Positions 1 through 8,959 are shown, numbered from the stretch's first letter. The stretch is 64,000 nt of DNA from Neisseria gonorrhoeae (GCF_003315235.1 NZ_QNRU01000006.1:1-64000), one strand, 5' to 3'. The notes: a model not told the origin generated them from the letters alone. Translations and numbers: made by a program.

Positions 1-66
1 CTGAAGGCGATGTGTTTGAACCTGTTGAAAGCCGCCAACAGGCTAAGTGCGCCCGCTGCCGCCTAA
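1..66 (+). CDS. C-terminal end of a probable IS5-family transposase (partial)
   Basis: Frame 1 is open from the window edge to a TAA at 64-66 and encodes 21 residues ending in KAANRLSAPAAA. A short Leu/Lys/Ala-rich tail like this is what I remember from neisserial IS5/IS1106-type transposases, but the visible part is too short to be certain. The following bases up to about 150 would then include the right end of the element; I could not delimit its inverted repeat because the left end is outside the window. Confidence 0.4.
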   Translation: MKAMCLNLLKAANRLSAPAAA

Positions 67-213
67 AAGGCGGCCCGGATGCCTGATTATCGGGTATCCG
101 GGGGGGATTAAGGGGATATTCGGGTAAAATTAGGAGGTATTTGGGGCGAAAACAGCCGAAAACCTGTGTTTGGGTTTCGGATGCCGAAGGAAGGGCTTTT
201 TTGCAAAGGCCTC

Positions 214-242
214 ATGCCGTCTGAACAGGCTTCAGACGGCAT
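214..242. terminator. Inverted uptake-sequence pair (terminator)
   Basis: ATGCCGTCTGAA and its reverse complement are separated by a few bases and followed on both sides by T/A-rich DNA. It lies just past the 3' end of the HAD phosphatase gene on the minus strand and probably terminates it. Confidence 0.75.
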
Positions 243-271
243 TTTTGCCGCGTGCCGGATGCGGAAACCAA

Positions 272-931
272 TCAGGCGTAATGTCGTGCAAGAAAACCGG
301 GCAGTTCGGACAAACCGTCCAATACGGAGAGATGCGGTGCGCCAAGGAGCTGTTCGCGCGAATGTGCGCCGGTGGCAACGCCGACTGCCGCCGCGCCTGC
401 GTTTGCCGCCATATGCAGGTCGTGCGCCGTATCGCCGACAACCAATGCCTCTTTCGGGTCGAGTCCCAGTTCGCCGCAGAGTCCGAATACCATTTCGGGC
501 GAGGGTTTGGAGGGGTATTCCCCCGCGCAGGCGGTGGCGAGCCAATAGCCGCCGGTGGCGGTTTGGCTGATGGCGTTGTCCAAACCCGCCCGCCCTTTGC
601 CCGTGGCGACGGCAAGCCGGAAGCCTTGCGCTTTGAGCTTGTCCAGACAGGGCGGGGCATCGGGAAAGAGTGTCATATTGCGGTTGTTGGGATTGAGGTA
701 ATGCGCGGAATAAGTGCGCGCGATGTCGGCAACGGCAGCTTCAGAAGGCATTTCGAGCAGGGCGCGGATGATTTCGGGCAGGCTGTATCCGATCAGGCTG
801 CGGACGCGCTCCGCTTCGGGCGGCGGAAAACCGCATTCGGCGAAGCTGCGGCGCATGGTGTCGATGATGGGTTGGGTCGTATCGGCAAGCGTGCCGTCCC
901 AGTCGAAGATGATGAGTTTGGGCGGGGTCAT
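272..931 (-). CDS. HAD-superfamily hydrolase, phosphoglycolate phosphatase-like
   Basis: A 219-residue cytosolic phosphatase of the haloacid dehalogenase family. All family motifs are present: FDWDGT at residues 9-14 (nucleophile Asp10, acid/base Asp12), Thr110 in VATGKG (motif II), Lys142 in SKPSPE (motif III) and GDTAHD at 166-171 (metal-binding motif IV). The helical cap between residues 15 and 90 places it with the Gph/pyrophosphatase subgroup, whose members hydrolyse 2-phosphoglycolate or other small phosphoesters. The exact substrate cannot be read from sequence. It stands alone, with a DUS-pair terminator after it, and is divergent from the broken TonB receptor. Confidence 0.85.
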   Translation of the reverse strand: MTPPKLIIFDWDGTLADTTQPIIDTMRRSFAECGFPPPEAERVRSLIGYSLPEIIRALLEMPSEAAVADIARTYSAHYLNPNNRNMTLFPDAPPCLDKLKAQGFRLAVATGKGRAGLDNAISQTATGGYWLATACAGEYPSKPSPEMVFGLCGELGLDPKEALVVGDTAHDLHMAANAGAAAVGVATGAHSREQLLGAPHLSVLDGLSELPGFLARHYA

Positions 932-1049
932 GGCAGGTTGGTTGCAGTAAAAAAGCAGATTTTATGCGGAAAACGCAGACGTGTCGCATTTTCGACAAAA
1001 TTTGTCGGCTGAGCGATATGTTTTTCCGAACAAGCCGCGTTGTGCTTTA

Positions 1050-1075
1050 TTAAAATAGAACCATTATCATTTATA
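1050..1075. promoter_or_regulatory. Possible Fur box upstream of the TonB receptor remnant
   Basis: The A/T-rich stretch AATAGAACCATTATCATTT (from 1054) resembles one and a half units of the GATAATGAT hexamer-repeat Fur site. It lies 16 to 40 bases before the receptor start. Iron repression would be expected for this class of gene. The match is imperfect and judged by eye. Confidence 0.4.
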
Positions 1076-1090
1076 CAGATGGGACAGTTT

Positions 1091-1795
1091 ATGTCAGTTT
1101 TCCGCATCAATATGGCCGCCGCCACGGTTTTGGCAGCACTCTCGTCTCCGGTTTTTGCCGCACAAACGGCGGATTTGGAAACCGTCCATATCAAAGGGCA
1201 GCGTTCGTACAACGCGATTGCCACCGAGAAAAACGGCGATTACAGCTCGTTAAAGGCAGCTATATGGATGACCGCCTCAATACCCGCGTCTCCCCCTGCC
1301 GCCTGAAAGACAAAAACGCCGCCGAACCCGAACAACCGCAACACCCGTTACGCCGCATTGGGCAAACGCGTGATGGAAGGCGTTGAGACCGAAATCAGCG
1401 GTGCGATTACACCGAAATGGCAAATCCATGCAGGTTACAGCTATCTGCACAGCCAAATCAAAACCGCCGCCAATCCACGCGACGACGGCATCTTCCTGCT
1501 GGTGCCCAAACACAGCGCAAACCTGTGGACGACTTACCAAGTTACGCCCGGGCTGACCGTCGGCGGCGGCGTGAACGCGATGAGCGGCATTACTTCATCT
1601 GCAGGGATGCATGCAGGCGGTTATGCCACGTTCGATGCGATGGCGGCATACCGCTTCACGCCCAAGCTGAAGCTGCAAATCAATGCCGACAACATCTTCA
1701 ACCGCCATTACTACGCCCGCGTCGGCGGCACGAACACCTTTAACATTCCCGGTTCGGAGCGCAGCCTGACGGCAAACCTGCGTTACAGTTTTTAA
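1091..1795 (+). pseudogene. TonB-dependent siderophore receptor with a large internal deletion
   Basis: The start at 1091 gives a clear signal peptide (SVFRINMAAATVLAALSS, cleavage after VFA), followed by the beginning of a mature receptor (ADLETVHIKGQRSYNAIATE). After about 60 residues the frame is lost near 1255-1306. A second open stretch to 1795 encodes only the last strands of the outer-membrane barrel, with the typical motif NIFNRHYYARVGG and a C-terminal aromatic, RYSF. Ferric-siderophore receptors are about 700 residues, so most of the plug and barrel is missing. The gene cannot make a working transporter. It was probably the partner of the esterase remnant that follows. Confidence 0.88.
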
Positions 1796-1906
1796 AGACC
1801 AATATGCCGTCTGAAACGGCAGCCGCAGCATAATCAAACCACAACAAGCTGCGCGGCATACCCTATGCGCTCACAACCGGAGTATGGCATTGCGAAGGAA
1901 AACAGA

Positions 1907-1945
1907 CCGAACCGGCAGGCAGACCGCTTTGCCGGTTCGGTTTTA
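1907..1945 (+). terminator. Rho-independent terminator after the TonB receptor remnant
   Basis: Eleven-base arms CCGAACCGGCA and TGCCGGTTCGG enclose a 12-base loop and are followed by TTTTA. Confidence 0.75.
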
Positions 1946-1981
1946 CCGCTTGCCGCCAGTCTGACCCACAAGCCGAACATC

Positions 1982-2795
1982 ATGAAACCCATACCGACCG
2001 ACACATTCCAACCTGCCATACTGCCCCAAGCCTTTGAAACCGAAATCAAATCCACCTGCACGGGGCGAATCTATCGGATTCAGACGGCAACACTCGGCGA
2101 AATGCAGTCTGAAGGCTATCCCGTCCTCTTTGTCCTCGACGGCGAAGCCTTTTTCCCGCGCTGTACAACATCATGCAGTCGCTGATGAACAACCCCGTTA
2201 CCCGAAGCAACGCCCCCTGCCTGATTGTCGGTATCGGCTACACGACAGGCAGTGTGCGCGACCTGGCGCAGCGTGCCGCCGACTACACGCCGCCGCTTGG
2301 AGACAACGCCACAGCAGACGAACGGCGGCAGTTCGGACAGGCAGACCGCTTCGCCGACTTTATCGACAGCGAACTGACCGCCTTTTTAGAAAGCCGCTAC
2401 ACCCTTAACCGTAATGAAACCGCCGTATTCGGACACTCGTTCGGCGCACTGTTCGGACTGTATTCCCTGCTTTCCCACCGCTGTTTCAGACGGCATTGGC
2501 TCGTATCCCCTCGATTTGGTGGCACAACAGGCGGATACTCGACTTTATGCCGTCTGAAAACCGGCTGGACGGCATCGATGCCTGCCTCAACATCGGCGCA
2601 CTCGAGCGGAGCAGCGGTTGCAAACGCAGGGAAGAACGCGACATGGCAGGGCAGGCCGAACAAATGGCGGCAGAGTTGGACAGGCGCGGGACCGCCGTAT
2701 TTTTCCGGGAATATCCGAATGCCGACCACGGCAATGTCCCGTTTTACTCGCTGACCGACTGCGTCGAATATTTGAGGGAAGCGTGGCAACGGTAG
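1982..2795 (+). pseudogene. Ferric-siderophore esterase (alpha/beta hydrolase), frameshifted
   Basis: Three successive frames together reconstruct one alpha/beta hydrolase of the IroE/BesA type. The N-terminal part begins MKPIPTDTFQPAILPQAFET and contains VLFVLDGEAFF. The middle part has LIVGIGYTTGSVRDLA and the nucleophile elbow FGHSFGALFGLYS. The C-terminal part has REYPNADHGNVPFYSLTD, carrying the catalytic His. Frame breaks fall near 2150-2170 and between 2500 and 2560; the second lies in a stretch bounded by two oppositely oriented uptake sequences. Intact relatives hydrolyse imported iron-siderophores to release iron. It follows the broken receptor, so the whole module has decayed. Confidence 0.82.
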
Positions 2796-2836
2796 GGGGA
2801 ATCAAATATATGACTGCTTTGTTTTGCATCGGAAAA

Positions 2837-2991
2837 TATAGCGGATTAACAAAAACCGGTACGGCGTTGCCCCGCCTTAGCTCAAAGAGAACGATTCTCT
2901 AAGGTGCTGAAGCACCAAGTGAATCGGTTCCGTACTATTTGTACTGTCTGCGGCTTCGTCGCCTTGTCCTGATTTTCGTTAATCCACTATA
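2837..2991. repeat. Correia repeat-enclosed element (CREE)
   Basis: A 155-bp element with the 5' end TATAGCGGATTAACAAAAAC and the inverted end GTTAATCCACTATA. The interior is the conserved CREE body (GGTACGGCGTTGCCCCGCC ... GCGGCTTCGTCGCCTTGTCC). The TA dinucleotide ends are typical. These non-autonomous elements can carry promoters and RNase III sites. Confidence 0.93.
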
Positions 2992-3111
2992 ACAAGAGCT
3001 ACCTAAGGGTTATTGCTCCCGTCCTCATTTCGCAGTGCTACAATTTTTGATAGTTCGCGCCGACTTTGCCCGTGGTTGTCGCTCCCGTTCTCATTTTATC
3101 TTGATATAAAA

Positions 3112-3142
3112 ATCCCTGCTTCAGGTCGTCTGAAACAGGGAT
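3112..3142. terminator. Hairpin built on a variant uptake sequence
   Basis: ATCCCTG and CAGGGAT arms enclose AGGTCGTCTGAA (3123-3134), which is the mucosa-type uptake-sequence dialect rather than the GCC form used almost everywhere else in the window. On the minus strand the hairpin is followed by a short T run, so it may terminate the remnant gene at 3151-3381. Confidence 0.6.
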
Positions 3143-3150
3143 AGATTAAT

Positions 3151-3381
3151 TTAACGGACGGGCGGGCGTTTTTTCAGGCGGCACGGTCTGATTTCTTTGC
3201 CCGGTTCGTCGATTTGGTATTTTTGGAATGAAAGGGCGGTTTTGACACCGATACTTTTGAAAATGCCGTTTTTCCCTTTGGTGCTGTCTGTGTCATGTAC
3301 ACGGATATCAATCGCCCCGGTTGATTTATTTAGGCTGGCGAAATAACCAAAAAATACGTTTTTCTTGGCAGTTACTTTTAT
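3151..3381 (-). pseudogene. C-terminal remnant of an unrecognised gene
   Basis: The minus strand is open for 76 codons (stop TAA at 3151-3153) with natural-looking amino-acid use: VFFGYFASLNKSTGAIDIRV and FKSIGVKTALSFQKYQIDEP. There is no start codon, and an in-frame TGA sits at 3382-3384, so only the 3' end of a gene survives. I do not recognise the family. The CREE and mucosa-type uptake hairpin beside it suggest a remodelled spot. The rest of 2796-3446 outside the CREE holds nothing else I can identify. Confidence 0.4.
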
Positions 3382-3446
3382 TCAATCATTCGAATAAAGT
3401 ACGAATGAAACCGGTTTTGGGCTTCAGACGGCATTTGTATTTTTGG

Positions 3447-6400
3447 TTACCAATTCACGCGCACCGACCGGCTGCCGAGCAATGTTTCCAGTTCGCCGAA
3501 CAATGCGGAACTCGGTGTAACCGTCCATTTCGGAGGCACTTGAAGCCTGCCCGACGCTTTTTCGTTGGCATACGACAATTGAAGCGGGATGCGCGGCGTG
3601 TCGGGCAGTTGGTGGGCGGCGAGCAGCCGTACCAGTCCGCCGATGTCGTGATGCGGGGCAAGGGCGAGGCTGAGGCTGCGGGCGTAGCGTTCGCGCGCCG
3701 TTTGCAGGGTCATGACTTGGTTTGCCATGATGCGCAGCCCGTCGCCGCCGCCGTAATCGTCGCGGCTGACTTTGGATTCGATAATCAGCACTTGGTCGGC
3801 TTTGAGGCAGTCGGCGCAGTTTTCCAGCGTTTGTCCGCCGACCATGATTTCAGCCTGCCCGCTCGAATCTTCGAGGCTGACGAAGGCGATTTTGCCGCGT
3901 TTGCCCATCATGGTGCGCACGGCGGTAACGAATCCGGCGAGGCGCACGCTGTCTTGCGGTTTCAGACGGCCTAATTTGGTCGGGGCGATTTGGCGGACTT
4001 CTTGGGCATACGGGCCGAACGGGTGGCCGGACAGGTAAAAGCCGATGACGGTTTTTTCTTCGGCGAGTTTTTCCGATTCGCTCCACATGGGTGCGTCGAT
4101 GAGCCGCACCGGTTCGATGGCGTCTTCCATCATGTCAAACAGCCCGCCCTGATTGGCGTTGGCGGCTTTTTGGTCGGCGTTGTCCATGGCAAGGTCGATG
4201 TTCGCCAAGAGCATGGCGCGGTTGGGTTCGATGCTGTCGAACGCGCCGCCGCGTATCAGGGCTTCGAGGGTGCGGCGGTTCATGTGTTCTTTGCCGACGC
4301 GCTCGCAGAAGTCCAACAGGCCGGTAAATTTGCCGCCGCTTTGCCGCGCGGCGATGATGGATTCGACGGCGGCTTCGCCCGTGCCTTTAATCGCGCCGAG
4401 TGCGTAGCGGATTTTCATGTTCGGATACGGCGTGAAGCGGTAGTCGGATTCGTTAATGTCGGGCGGCAGGAACTCGATGCCGTTGGCGCGGCAGTCGTCG
4501 TAGAAATGTTTGAGCTGGTCGGTGTTGTCCAATTCGGACGACATCGTCGCCGCCATAAATTCGGCGGGATAGTGGGCTTTGAGCCATGCGGTCTGGTAGG
4601 AAATCAGGGCGTAGGCGGCGGCGTGGGATTTGTTGAAACCGTAGCCGGCGAATTTTTCCATGTAGTTGAAGATTTCGTCGGATTTTTCGCGCGAAATGCC
4701 TTGTTTTGCCGCACCTTCGGCGAAGATTTCGCGGTGTTTCACCATCTCTTCGGGCTTTTTCTTACCCATGGCGCGGCGCAGCAGGTCCGCGCCGCCGAGC
4801 GAGTAGCCGCCGATAATCTGCGCCGCCTGCATCACTTGTTCCTGATACACCATAATGCCGTAGGTCGGCGCGAGGATGCCTTCCAGCAGCGGGTGGATGT
4901 ATTGGAATTCCTGTCCCTTCATGCGTGCGACGAAGTCGGGAATGTTGTCCATCGGGCCGGGTCGGTAGAGCGATACGAAGGCGATGAGTTCTTCAAACTT
5001 GGTCGTATGCGCCGTTTTCAGCATTTTTTTCATGCCGGTCGACTCGAACTGGAAGACGGCGGTGGTGTTCGCATCGCGGAAGATTTGGTAGGCAGTCTGG
5101 TCGTCAAGCGGAATCTTGCCGACATCGACGATATCGCCGGCGGTGTTTTTGATGTTGTTCTGCGCCATTTCGATAATGGTCAGGTTGCGCAGGCCCAAAA
5201 AGTCGAACTTCACCAAACCCACGTCTTCCACGTCGCCCTTGTCGTACATGGATACGGGCGAGGCGGATTCGTCCGCCTGATACACGGGGCTGTAATCGGA
5301 AATCTTGCCCGGCGCAATCAACACGCCGCCTGCGTGCATACCCAAACCGCGCGTCAGGTCTTCCAGTTTTTTCGCCAGCGTAATCAGTTCGTCCGCTTCT
5401 TCCGCTTCAAGCAATTCCTGAATCTGCGGCTGCGCCTTCATCGCGTCGTCCAAACTCAGGGGTTTGTTGGCTTCCAACGGAATCAGCTTGGACAGTTTGT
5501 CGCACAGCATAAACGGCAGTTCCAGCACACGCCCCACGTCGCGGATGACCGCTTTGGACGACATCGTGCCGAAAGTCACAATCTGGCTGACCGCCTGAGC
5601 GCCGTATTTTTCGCGCACGTATTCAATCACGCGGCCGCGGTTTGCCTGACAGAAGTCCACGTCAAAGTCGGGCATGGAAACGCGTTCGGGGTTTAGGAAA
5701 CGCTCGAACAGCAGCGCGTATTTCAGCGGGTCGAGGTCGGTAATCTTCAGCGAATACGCCACCAGCGAACCCGCGCCCGAACCGCGTCCCGGCCCGACCG
5801 GACAGCCGTGCGTTTTCGCCCAGTTGATAAAGTCTTGTACGATAAGGAAATAGCCGGGGAATTTCATTTGGATGATGATGTTCAGCTCAAAGTCCAGCCG
5901 CTCCTGATATTCCGGCATTTTTGCCGCCCGTTCCGCCTCGTCGGGATAAAGCTGAACCATGCGTTCCTGCAAACCCTCGTTGGAGAGTTTGATGAGACAG
6001 TCATCGAGTGATAAACCGTCGGGCGTGGGGAAAAGGGGTAGGAAGTTTTTGCCCAATGTGATGTGCAAGTTGCAGCGTTTGGCGATTTCCACCGTGTTTT
6101 CCAAGGCTTCGGGCAAGTCGGCGAAACGCTCCAGCATCGTTTCCGGCGGAATGAAAAACTGGCTCGGCGTGAAATCGCGCGGACGTTTCTTGTCCGTCAG
6201 CACCCAGCCGCCCGCGATGCACACCCGCGCCTCGTGCGCGTTGAAATCGTCGCGGTTCATAAACTGTGTCGGATGCGTTGCTACCACCGGCAAACCCAGT
6301 TCCTCCGCCAGCTTCACGCTGCCGGAAACGCAAGCCTCCCATTCGGGGCGTTCGGGCAGGCGTTGCAGCTCTAAATAAAACGTATCGGGAAACCATGCCG

Positions 6401-6881
6401 CATATTTCAACGCCGCCGCACGCGCCGCGTCTTCATTGCCGTTCAACAGATTCACGCCCACTTCGCCGTAATGCGCGCCGCTCAAACAAATCAAGCCGCT
6501 GTTGTCGCCGTTTTCCAGCCATTCGGGATTGAGTTCCGCATGATGGATATTGCGGTCTTGGCCGACATAAGCCTCCGTCAAAAGCTCGCTCAAGCGCAGA
6601 TAACCCGCATCGTTGCGGATAACCAGCATGGCGCGGAACGGCTTGTCGGGCGCATTCGGATTGCCTATCCACACGTCCGCCGCGCCGACGGGCTTAATCC
6701 CTGCGCCGCGGCAGGCTTTATAGAATTTCACCAAACCGAATTCGTTCATCAAATCGCTGATGCCCAAAGCAGGCAAACCGTATTCTTGCGCTTTGGCAAT
6801 CAGTTTTTTAATCCGCACCATACCGTCGGTAATGGAGAATTCGGTATGCAGGCGCAGGGGGATGTAGGTCGGCTCGGTCAT
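3447..6881 (-). CDS. dnaE: DNA polymerase III alpha subunit
   Basis: A 1144-residue C-family replicative polymerase, close to the 1160 of E. coli DnaE. The N-terminal PHP domain starts at once (LRLHTEFSITDGMV), the palm carries the catalytic motif PDFDVDF near residue 400 preceded by GPGRGSGAGSLVAY, and the fingers contain the conserved SLYRPGPMDNIPDF and FNKSHAAAYALISYQTAW segments. The C-terminus contains an OB-fold (VRLAGFVTAVRTMMGKRGK). It extends primers as the core of the replisome with the clamp and epsilon. It is transcribed alone; its upstream region of over 500 bases has no gene on the same strand that I trust. Confidence 0.98.
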   Translation of the reverse strand: MTEPTYIPLRLHTEFSITDGMVRIKKLIAKAQEYGLPALGISDLMNEFGLVKFYKACRGAGIKPVGAADVWIGNPNAPDKPFRAMLVIRNDAGYLRLSELLTEAYVGQDRNIHHAELNPEWLENGDNSGLICLSGAHYGEVGVNLLNGNEDAARAAALKYAAWFPDTFYLELQRLPERPEWEACVSGSVKLAEELGLPVVATHPTQFMNRDDFNAHEARVCIAGGWVLTDKKRPRDFTPSQFFIPPETMLERFADLPEALENTVEIAKRCNLHITLGKNFLPLFPTPDGLSLDDCLIKLSNEGLQERMVQLYPDEAERAAKMPEYQERLDFELNIIIQMKFPGYFLIVQDFINWAKTHGCPVGPGRGSGAGSLVAYSLKITDLDPLKYALLFERFLNPERVSMPDFDVDFCQANRGRVIEYVREKYGAQAVSQIVTFGTMSSKAVIRDVGRVLELPFMLCDKLSKLIPLEANKPLSLDDAMKAQPQIQELLEAEEADELITLAKKLEDLTRGLGMHAGGVLIAPGKISDYSPVYQADESASPVSMYDKGDVEDVGLVKFDFLGLRNLTIIEMAQNNIKNTAGDIVDVGKIPLDDQTAYQIFRDANTTAVFQFESTGMKKMLKTAHTTKFEELIAFVSLYRPGPMDNIPDFVARMKGQEFQYIHPLLEGILAPTYGIMVYQEQVMQAAQIIGGYSLGGADLLRRAMGKKKPEEMVKHREIFAEGAAKQGISREKSDEIFNYMEKFAGYGFNKSHAAAYALISYQTAWLKAHYPAEFMAATMSSELDNTDQLKHFYDDCRANGIEFLPPDINESDYRFTPYPNMKIRYALGAIKGTGEAAVESIIAARQSGGKFTGLLDFCERVGKEHMNRRTLEALIRGGAFDSIEPNRAMLLANIDLAMDNADQKAANANQGGLFDMMEDAIEPVRLIDAPMWSESEKLAEEKTVIGFYLSGHPFGPYAQEVRQIAPTKLGRLKPQDSVRLAGFVTAVRTMMGKRGKIAFVSLEDSSGQAEIMVGGQTLENCADCLKADQVLIIESKVSRDDYGGGDGLRIMANQVMTLQTARERYARSLSLALAPHHDIGGLVRLLAAHQLPDTPRIPLQLSYANEKASGRLQVPPKWTVTPSSALFGELETLLGSRSVRVNW

Positions 6882-7007
6882 GGCAAAATCGGCGTGGACA
6901 ATAAAAGGCGTATTGTAGCAGGGTTGTCTTTAGATGGCGGTGCAGGTAATGCCGTTTCGGATTCAGACGGCATGACCTGCAAATGTTTTTTGAGCTTTTA
7001 CGACGGC

Positions 7008-7038
7008 AAAAAAATGCCTCCTGCCGTGTGGCGGAGGC
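7008..7038 (-). terminator. Rho-independent terminator (minus strand)
   Basis: On the minus strand GCCTCCGCC and GGC-A-GGAGGC form a stem with loop ACAC, followed by ATTTTTTT. It points away from the S4 gene toward dnaE and would end a transcript coming from the 7123-7299 remnant. Confidence 0.65.
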
Positions 7039-7122
7039 TTCCCAAGGAGTATTGATAGATATAAAGGACTATCAAACTAGTTATAAGGAACTATATACCT
7101 TATTCGGACGGACGGCAAGCAG

Positions 7123-7299
7123 TTAAATAGATTTTACGTTCAAACAGGTTTTTGATTTCGTTTTGATGCCGATTGCCGGTGTATCGGGCAGTCCGCGTTT
7201 GAGGATGTGCATCAGCGTCAATGCGGATTCGTCGGGGAACAGGATTTGCAGCCTGCCGTTGGGCAGGATTTCTTTGGACGGATGGCGGCATACGGGGTT
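7123..7299 (-). pseudogene. Possible C-terminal coding remnant
   Basis: The minus strand is open for 58 codons with plausible protein composition (EILPNGRLQILFPDESALTL, HILKRGLPDTPAIGIKTKSK), ending at TAA 7123-7125 and followed by a terminator. An in-frame TGA inside the DUS at 7300-7302 cuts it off upstream and there is no good start. It is probably the tail of a lost gene. I do not recognise it. Confidence 0.25.
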
Positions 7300-7413
7300 T
7301 CAGACGGCATTTTTACGGAACAGGCAGTGCGGACACATCGCCGGTTTTGCGGCAATTTTGGGTGCGGCGGCGGCAGGTGCTACAATAACGCCCTCTTTCT
7401 AAAAGGGGACATT

Positions 7414-7647
7414 ATGGAAGCCACCGTCTATCTCGAAGACAACGAATACATCGCTTTGTGCGACCTCTTGAAATTGGCCGGACTTGCCGAAAGCGGCGGA
7501 CAGGCAAAAGCATTTATCGCCGAAGGGCTGGTGTTGCGCAACGGCGGAACCGAAATCCGCAAAACGGCCAAAATACGCGGCGGAGAAGTCATCGAGTTTG
7601 ACGGCGCGCGCTTGGAAATCGCCGATGGATACGACCCTGAAGCATAA
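7414..7647 (+). CDS. S4-domain RNA-binding protein (YbcJ/RlbA type)
   Basis: A 77-residue protein made almost entirely of one S4 fold, with the signature LCDLLKLAGLAESGGQAKAF followed by LVLRNGG and KIRGGEVIEF. S4 modules bind structured RNA, as in ribosomal protein S4 and pseudouridine synthases. The closest named relatives are E. coli YbcJ and Bacillus YaaA/RlbA, whose roles are poorly defined. The start at 7414 follows an AAAAGGGG ribosome site. The 3' end overlaps the next gene by 23 bases in another frame, so the two are probably translationally coupled. Confidence 0.85.
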   Translation: MEATVYLEDNEYIALCDLLKLAGLAESGGQAKAFIAEGLVLRNGGTEIRKTAKIRGGEVIEFDGARLEIADGYDPEA

Positions 7648-7828
7648 AGCCGAAGCCCTTTTGGGCGAGCCGCTTTTGGACGAACCCGTCCGCCCCGAGT
7701 CGTGGGAATGCTGCGGCAGCGACTGCGGCGAGGCGTGCATTCAGACGATTTACTGGGCGGACAAGGCATGCTACGATGCGCAACGGAAAAAACTGAAGGA
7801 AGCGGGTTGGTCGGACGATGCCGTCTGA
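7625..7828 (+). CDS. Small cysteine-rich protein, oxidoreductase-like domain
   Basis: A 67-residue protein with the cysteine pattern WECCGSDCGEACIQTIYW, which matches the short domain often called oxidoreductase-like (N-terminal) in bacterial and mitochondrial proteins. The start ATG at 7625 lies inside the end of the S4 gene; no better start exists. The last codons GATGCCGTCTGA are the uptake sequence itself, so the DUS provides the final DAV and the stop. Function is unknown; the clustered cysteines suggest metal or iron-sulfur binding. Confidence 0.7.
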   Translation: MDTTLKHKAEALLGEPLLDEPVRPESWECCGSDCGEACIQTIYWADKACYDAQRKKLKEAGWSDDAV

Positions 7829-7867
7829 AAACGGTTGGACTTGATAAAACCACGTTTTCAGACGGTC

Positions 7868-8010
7868 TTTTATAGTAGATTAAAATTGAAAACGTTCATA
7901 TCGCCATTCCCTCGAAAGCAGGAATCCGGAAGTTTGAAATAGCGGTTAACCTTAAACATTTCCAATAAATCAAAGTCTGGATTCTCGCCTGCGCGGGAAT
8001 GACGGCATAG
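7868..8010. repeat. Degenerate NIME/dRS3 unit
   Basis: Begins TATAGTAGATTAAAATTGA, then contains two facing degenerate dRS3 arms: ATTCCCTCGAAAGCAGGAAT near 7905 and GGATTCTCGCCTGCGCGGG near 7978. It fills most of the 294-base gap between two plus-strand genes. Confidence 0.6.
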
Positions 8011-8122
8011 CGGCTTTTCCTTTGCATTTGCCATACACCTGTTTTTTAAAATGACCGCCGCCGCCACACTGTCCGACAACATTGAAACATCCCGTCCTTC
8101 ATTCACCACCACATAACACCCC

Positions 8123-8959
8123 ATGATAGACCTGCACTGCCATTCCACCGTTTCCGACGGTATGCTCCCCCCCGCCGAAGTCGTCCGCCTCGCACATCAA
8201 AACGGCTGCACGCTGCTGGCGTTGACCGACCACGACCACACGGGCGGCATCTCCGAAGCGCGTGCCGAAGCCGACAGGCTCGGTTTGCGCCTGATTAACG
8301 GCGTGGAAATTTCGGTAACGTGGCGCGGGCGTACCATACACGTTGTCGGTTTGGATTTCGACGAGCAGGACGAAAACCTGCAAAACCTGTTGGCAGATGT
8401 CCGCAAAGGCCGTCTGAAACGTCTTGAAGCCATCGCCGCCAAGCTCGAAAAGAAAGGCATCGGCGGCGCATACGACGGCGCGCTGGCGCTGGCGGCAAAC
8501 AAAGAAATGGTCAGCCGCACCCACGTCGCCGAGTTCCTCATCAAAAACGGACACGTCAAAAACAAGCGGCAGGCGTTCACCAAATACTTGGGCGACGGCA
8601 AATCCTGCGCGGTACGCCACGAATGGGCGACGCTGGCAGACTGCGTCTCCGCCGTCAACGGCGCGGGCGGCATGGCGGTGATTGCCCATCCGATGCGTTA
8701 TGATTTGTCGGCAACCGCCAAGCGCAACCTGTTTGAAGAATTTAAAAACCTCGGCGGCGCGGGCATCGAAGTCCACAGCGGCAACTGCTGCAAAAACGAC
8801 CGCCTCAACTACGCGCTTTTGGCAGACCGCTTCGGATTGTTGGCAAGCGCGGGCAGCGACTTCCACCGTTTAGACGACTTCAGCGGCGGCATCCTCGGCG
8901 CGTGTCCCGATCTTCCGGAAAACTGCAAACCGGTGCGGGCGCATTTTTCCCGACATTGA
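8123..8959 (+). CDS. PHP-domain phosphoesterase (RNase AM / YciV-TrpH family)
   Basis: A 278-residue metal-dependent phosphoesterase. PHP metal ligands are visible in order: DLHCHSTVSDG at residues 3-13, TDHDH near 37, HVVGLDF near 75, AHPMRY near 190, HSGNC and the terminal GSDFH. Characterised relatives hydrolyse 3',5'-nucleoside bisphosphates and trim short 5' RNA ends. The length and motif set fit the E. coli YciV group. It stands alone, and a bidirectional DUS-pair terminator separates it from convergent avtA. Confidence 0.88.
   Translation: MIDLHCHSTVSDGMLPPAEVVRLAHQNGCTLLALTDHDHTGGISEARAEADRLGLRLINGVEISVTWRGRTIHVVGLDFDEQDENLQNLLADVRKGRLKRLEAIAAKLEKKGIGGAYDGALALAANKEMVSRTHVAEFLIKNGHVKNKRQAFTKYLGDGKSCAVRHEWATLADCVSAVNGAGGMAVIAHPMRYDLSATAKRNLFEEFKNLGGAGIEVHSGNCCKNDRLNYALLADRFGLLASAGSDFHRLDDFSGGILGACPDLPENCKPVRAHFSRH

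Larger units (their letters stand above)
6882..7413. other. Intergenic region upstream of dnaE
   Basis: 532 bases between the divergent dnaE and S4-protein genes. It contains an imperfect inverted uptake sequence at 6950-6975, a minus-strand terminator at 7008-7038, a weak minus-strand coding remnant at 7123-7299 and one reverse-oriented DUS at 7299-7310. Nothing else was recognised. Confidence 0.5.

Noticed and set aside
3990-5696. Very long plus-strand open frame opposite dnaE
   Set aside because: It is antisense to dnaE in a GC-rich codon phase, has no family motifs and a Phe/Val/His-biased composition typical of an antisense shadow.
7100-7291. Minus-strand 63-codon open frame with an ATG
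   Set aside because: Arg/Pro/Ala-rich and in a different frame from the more natural coding remnant at 7123-7299.
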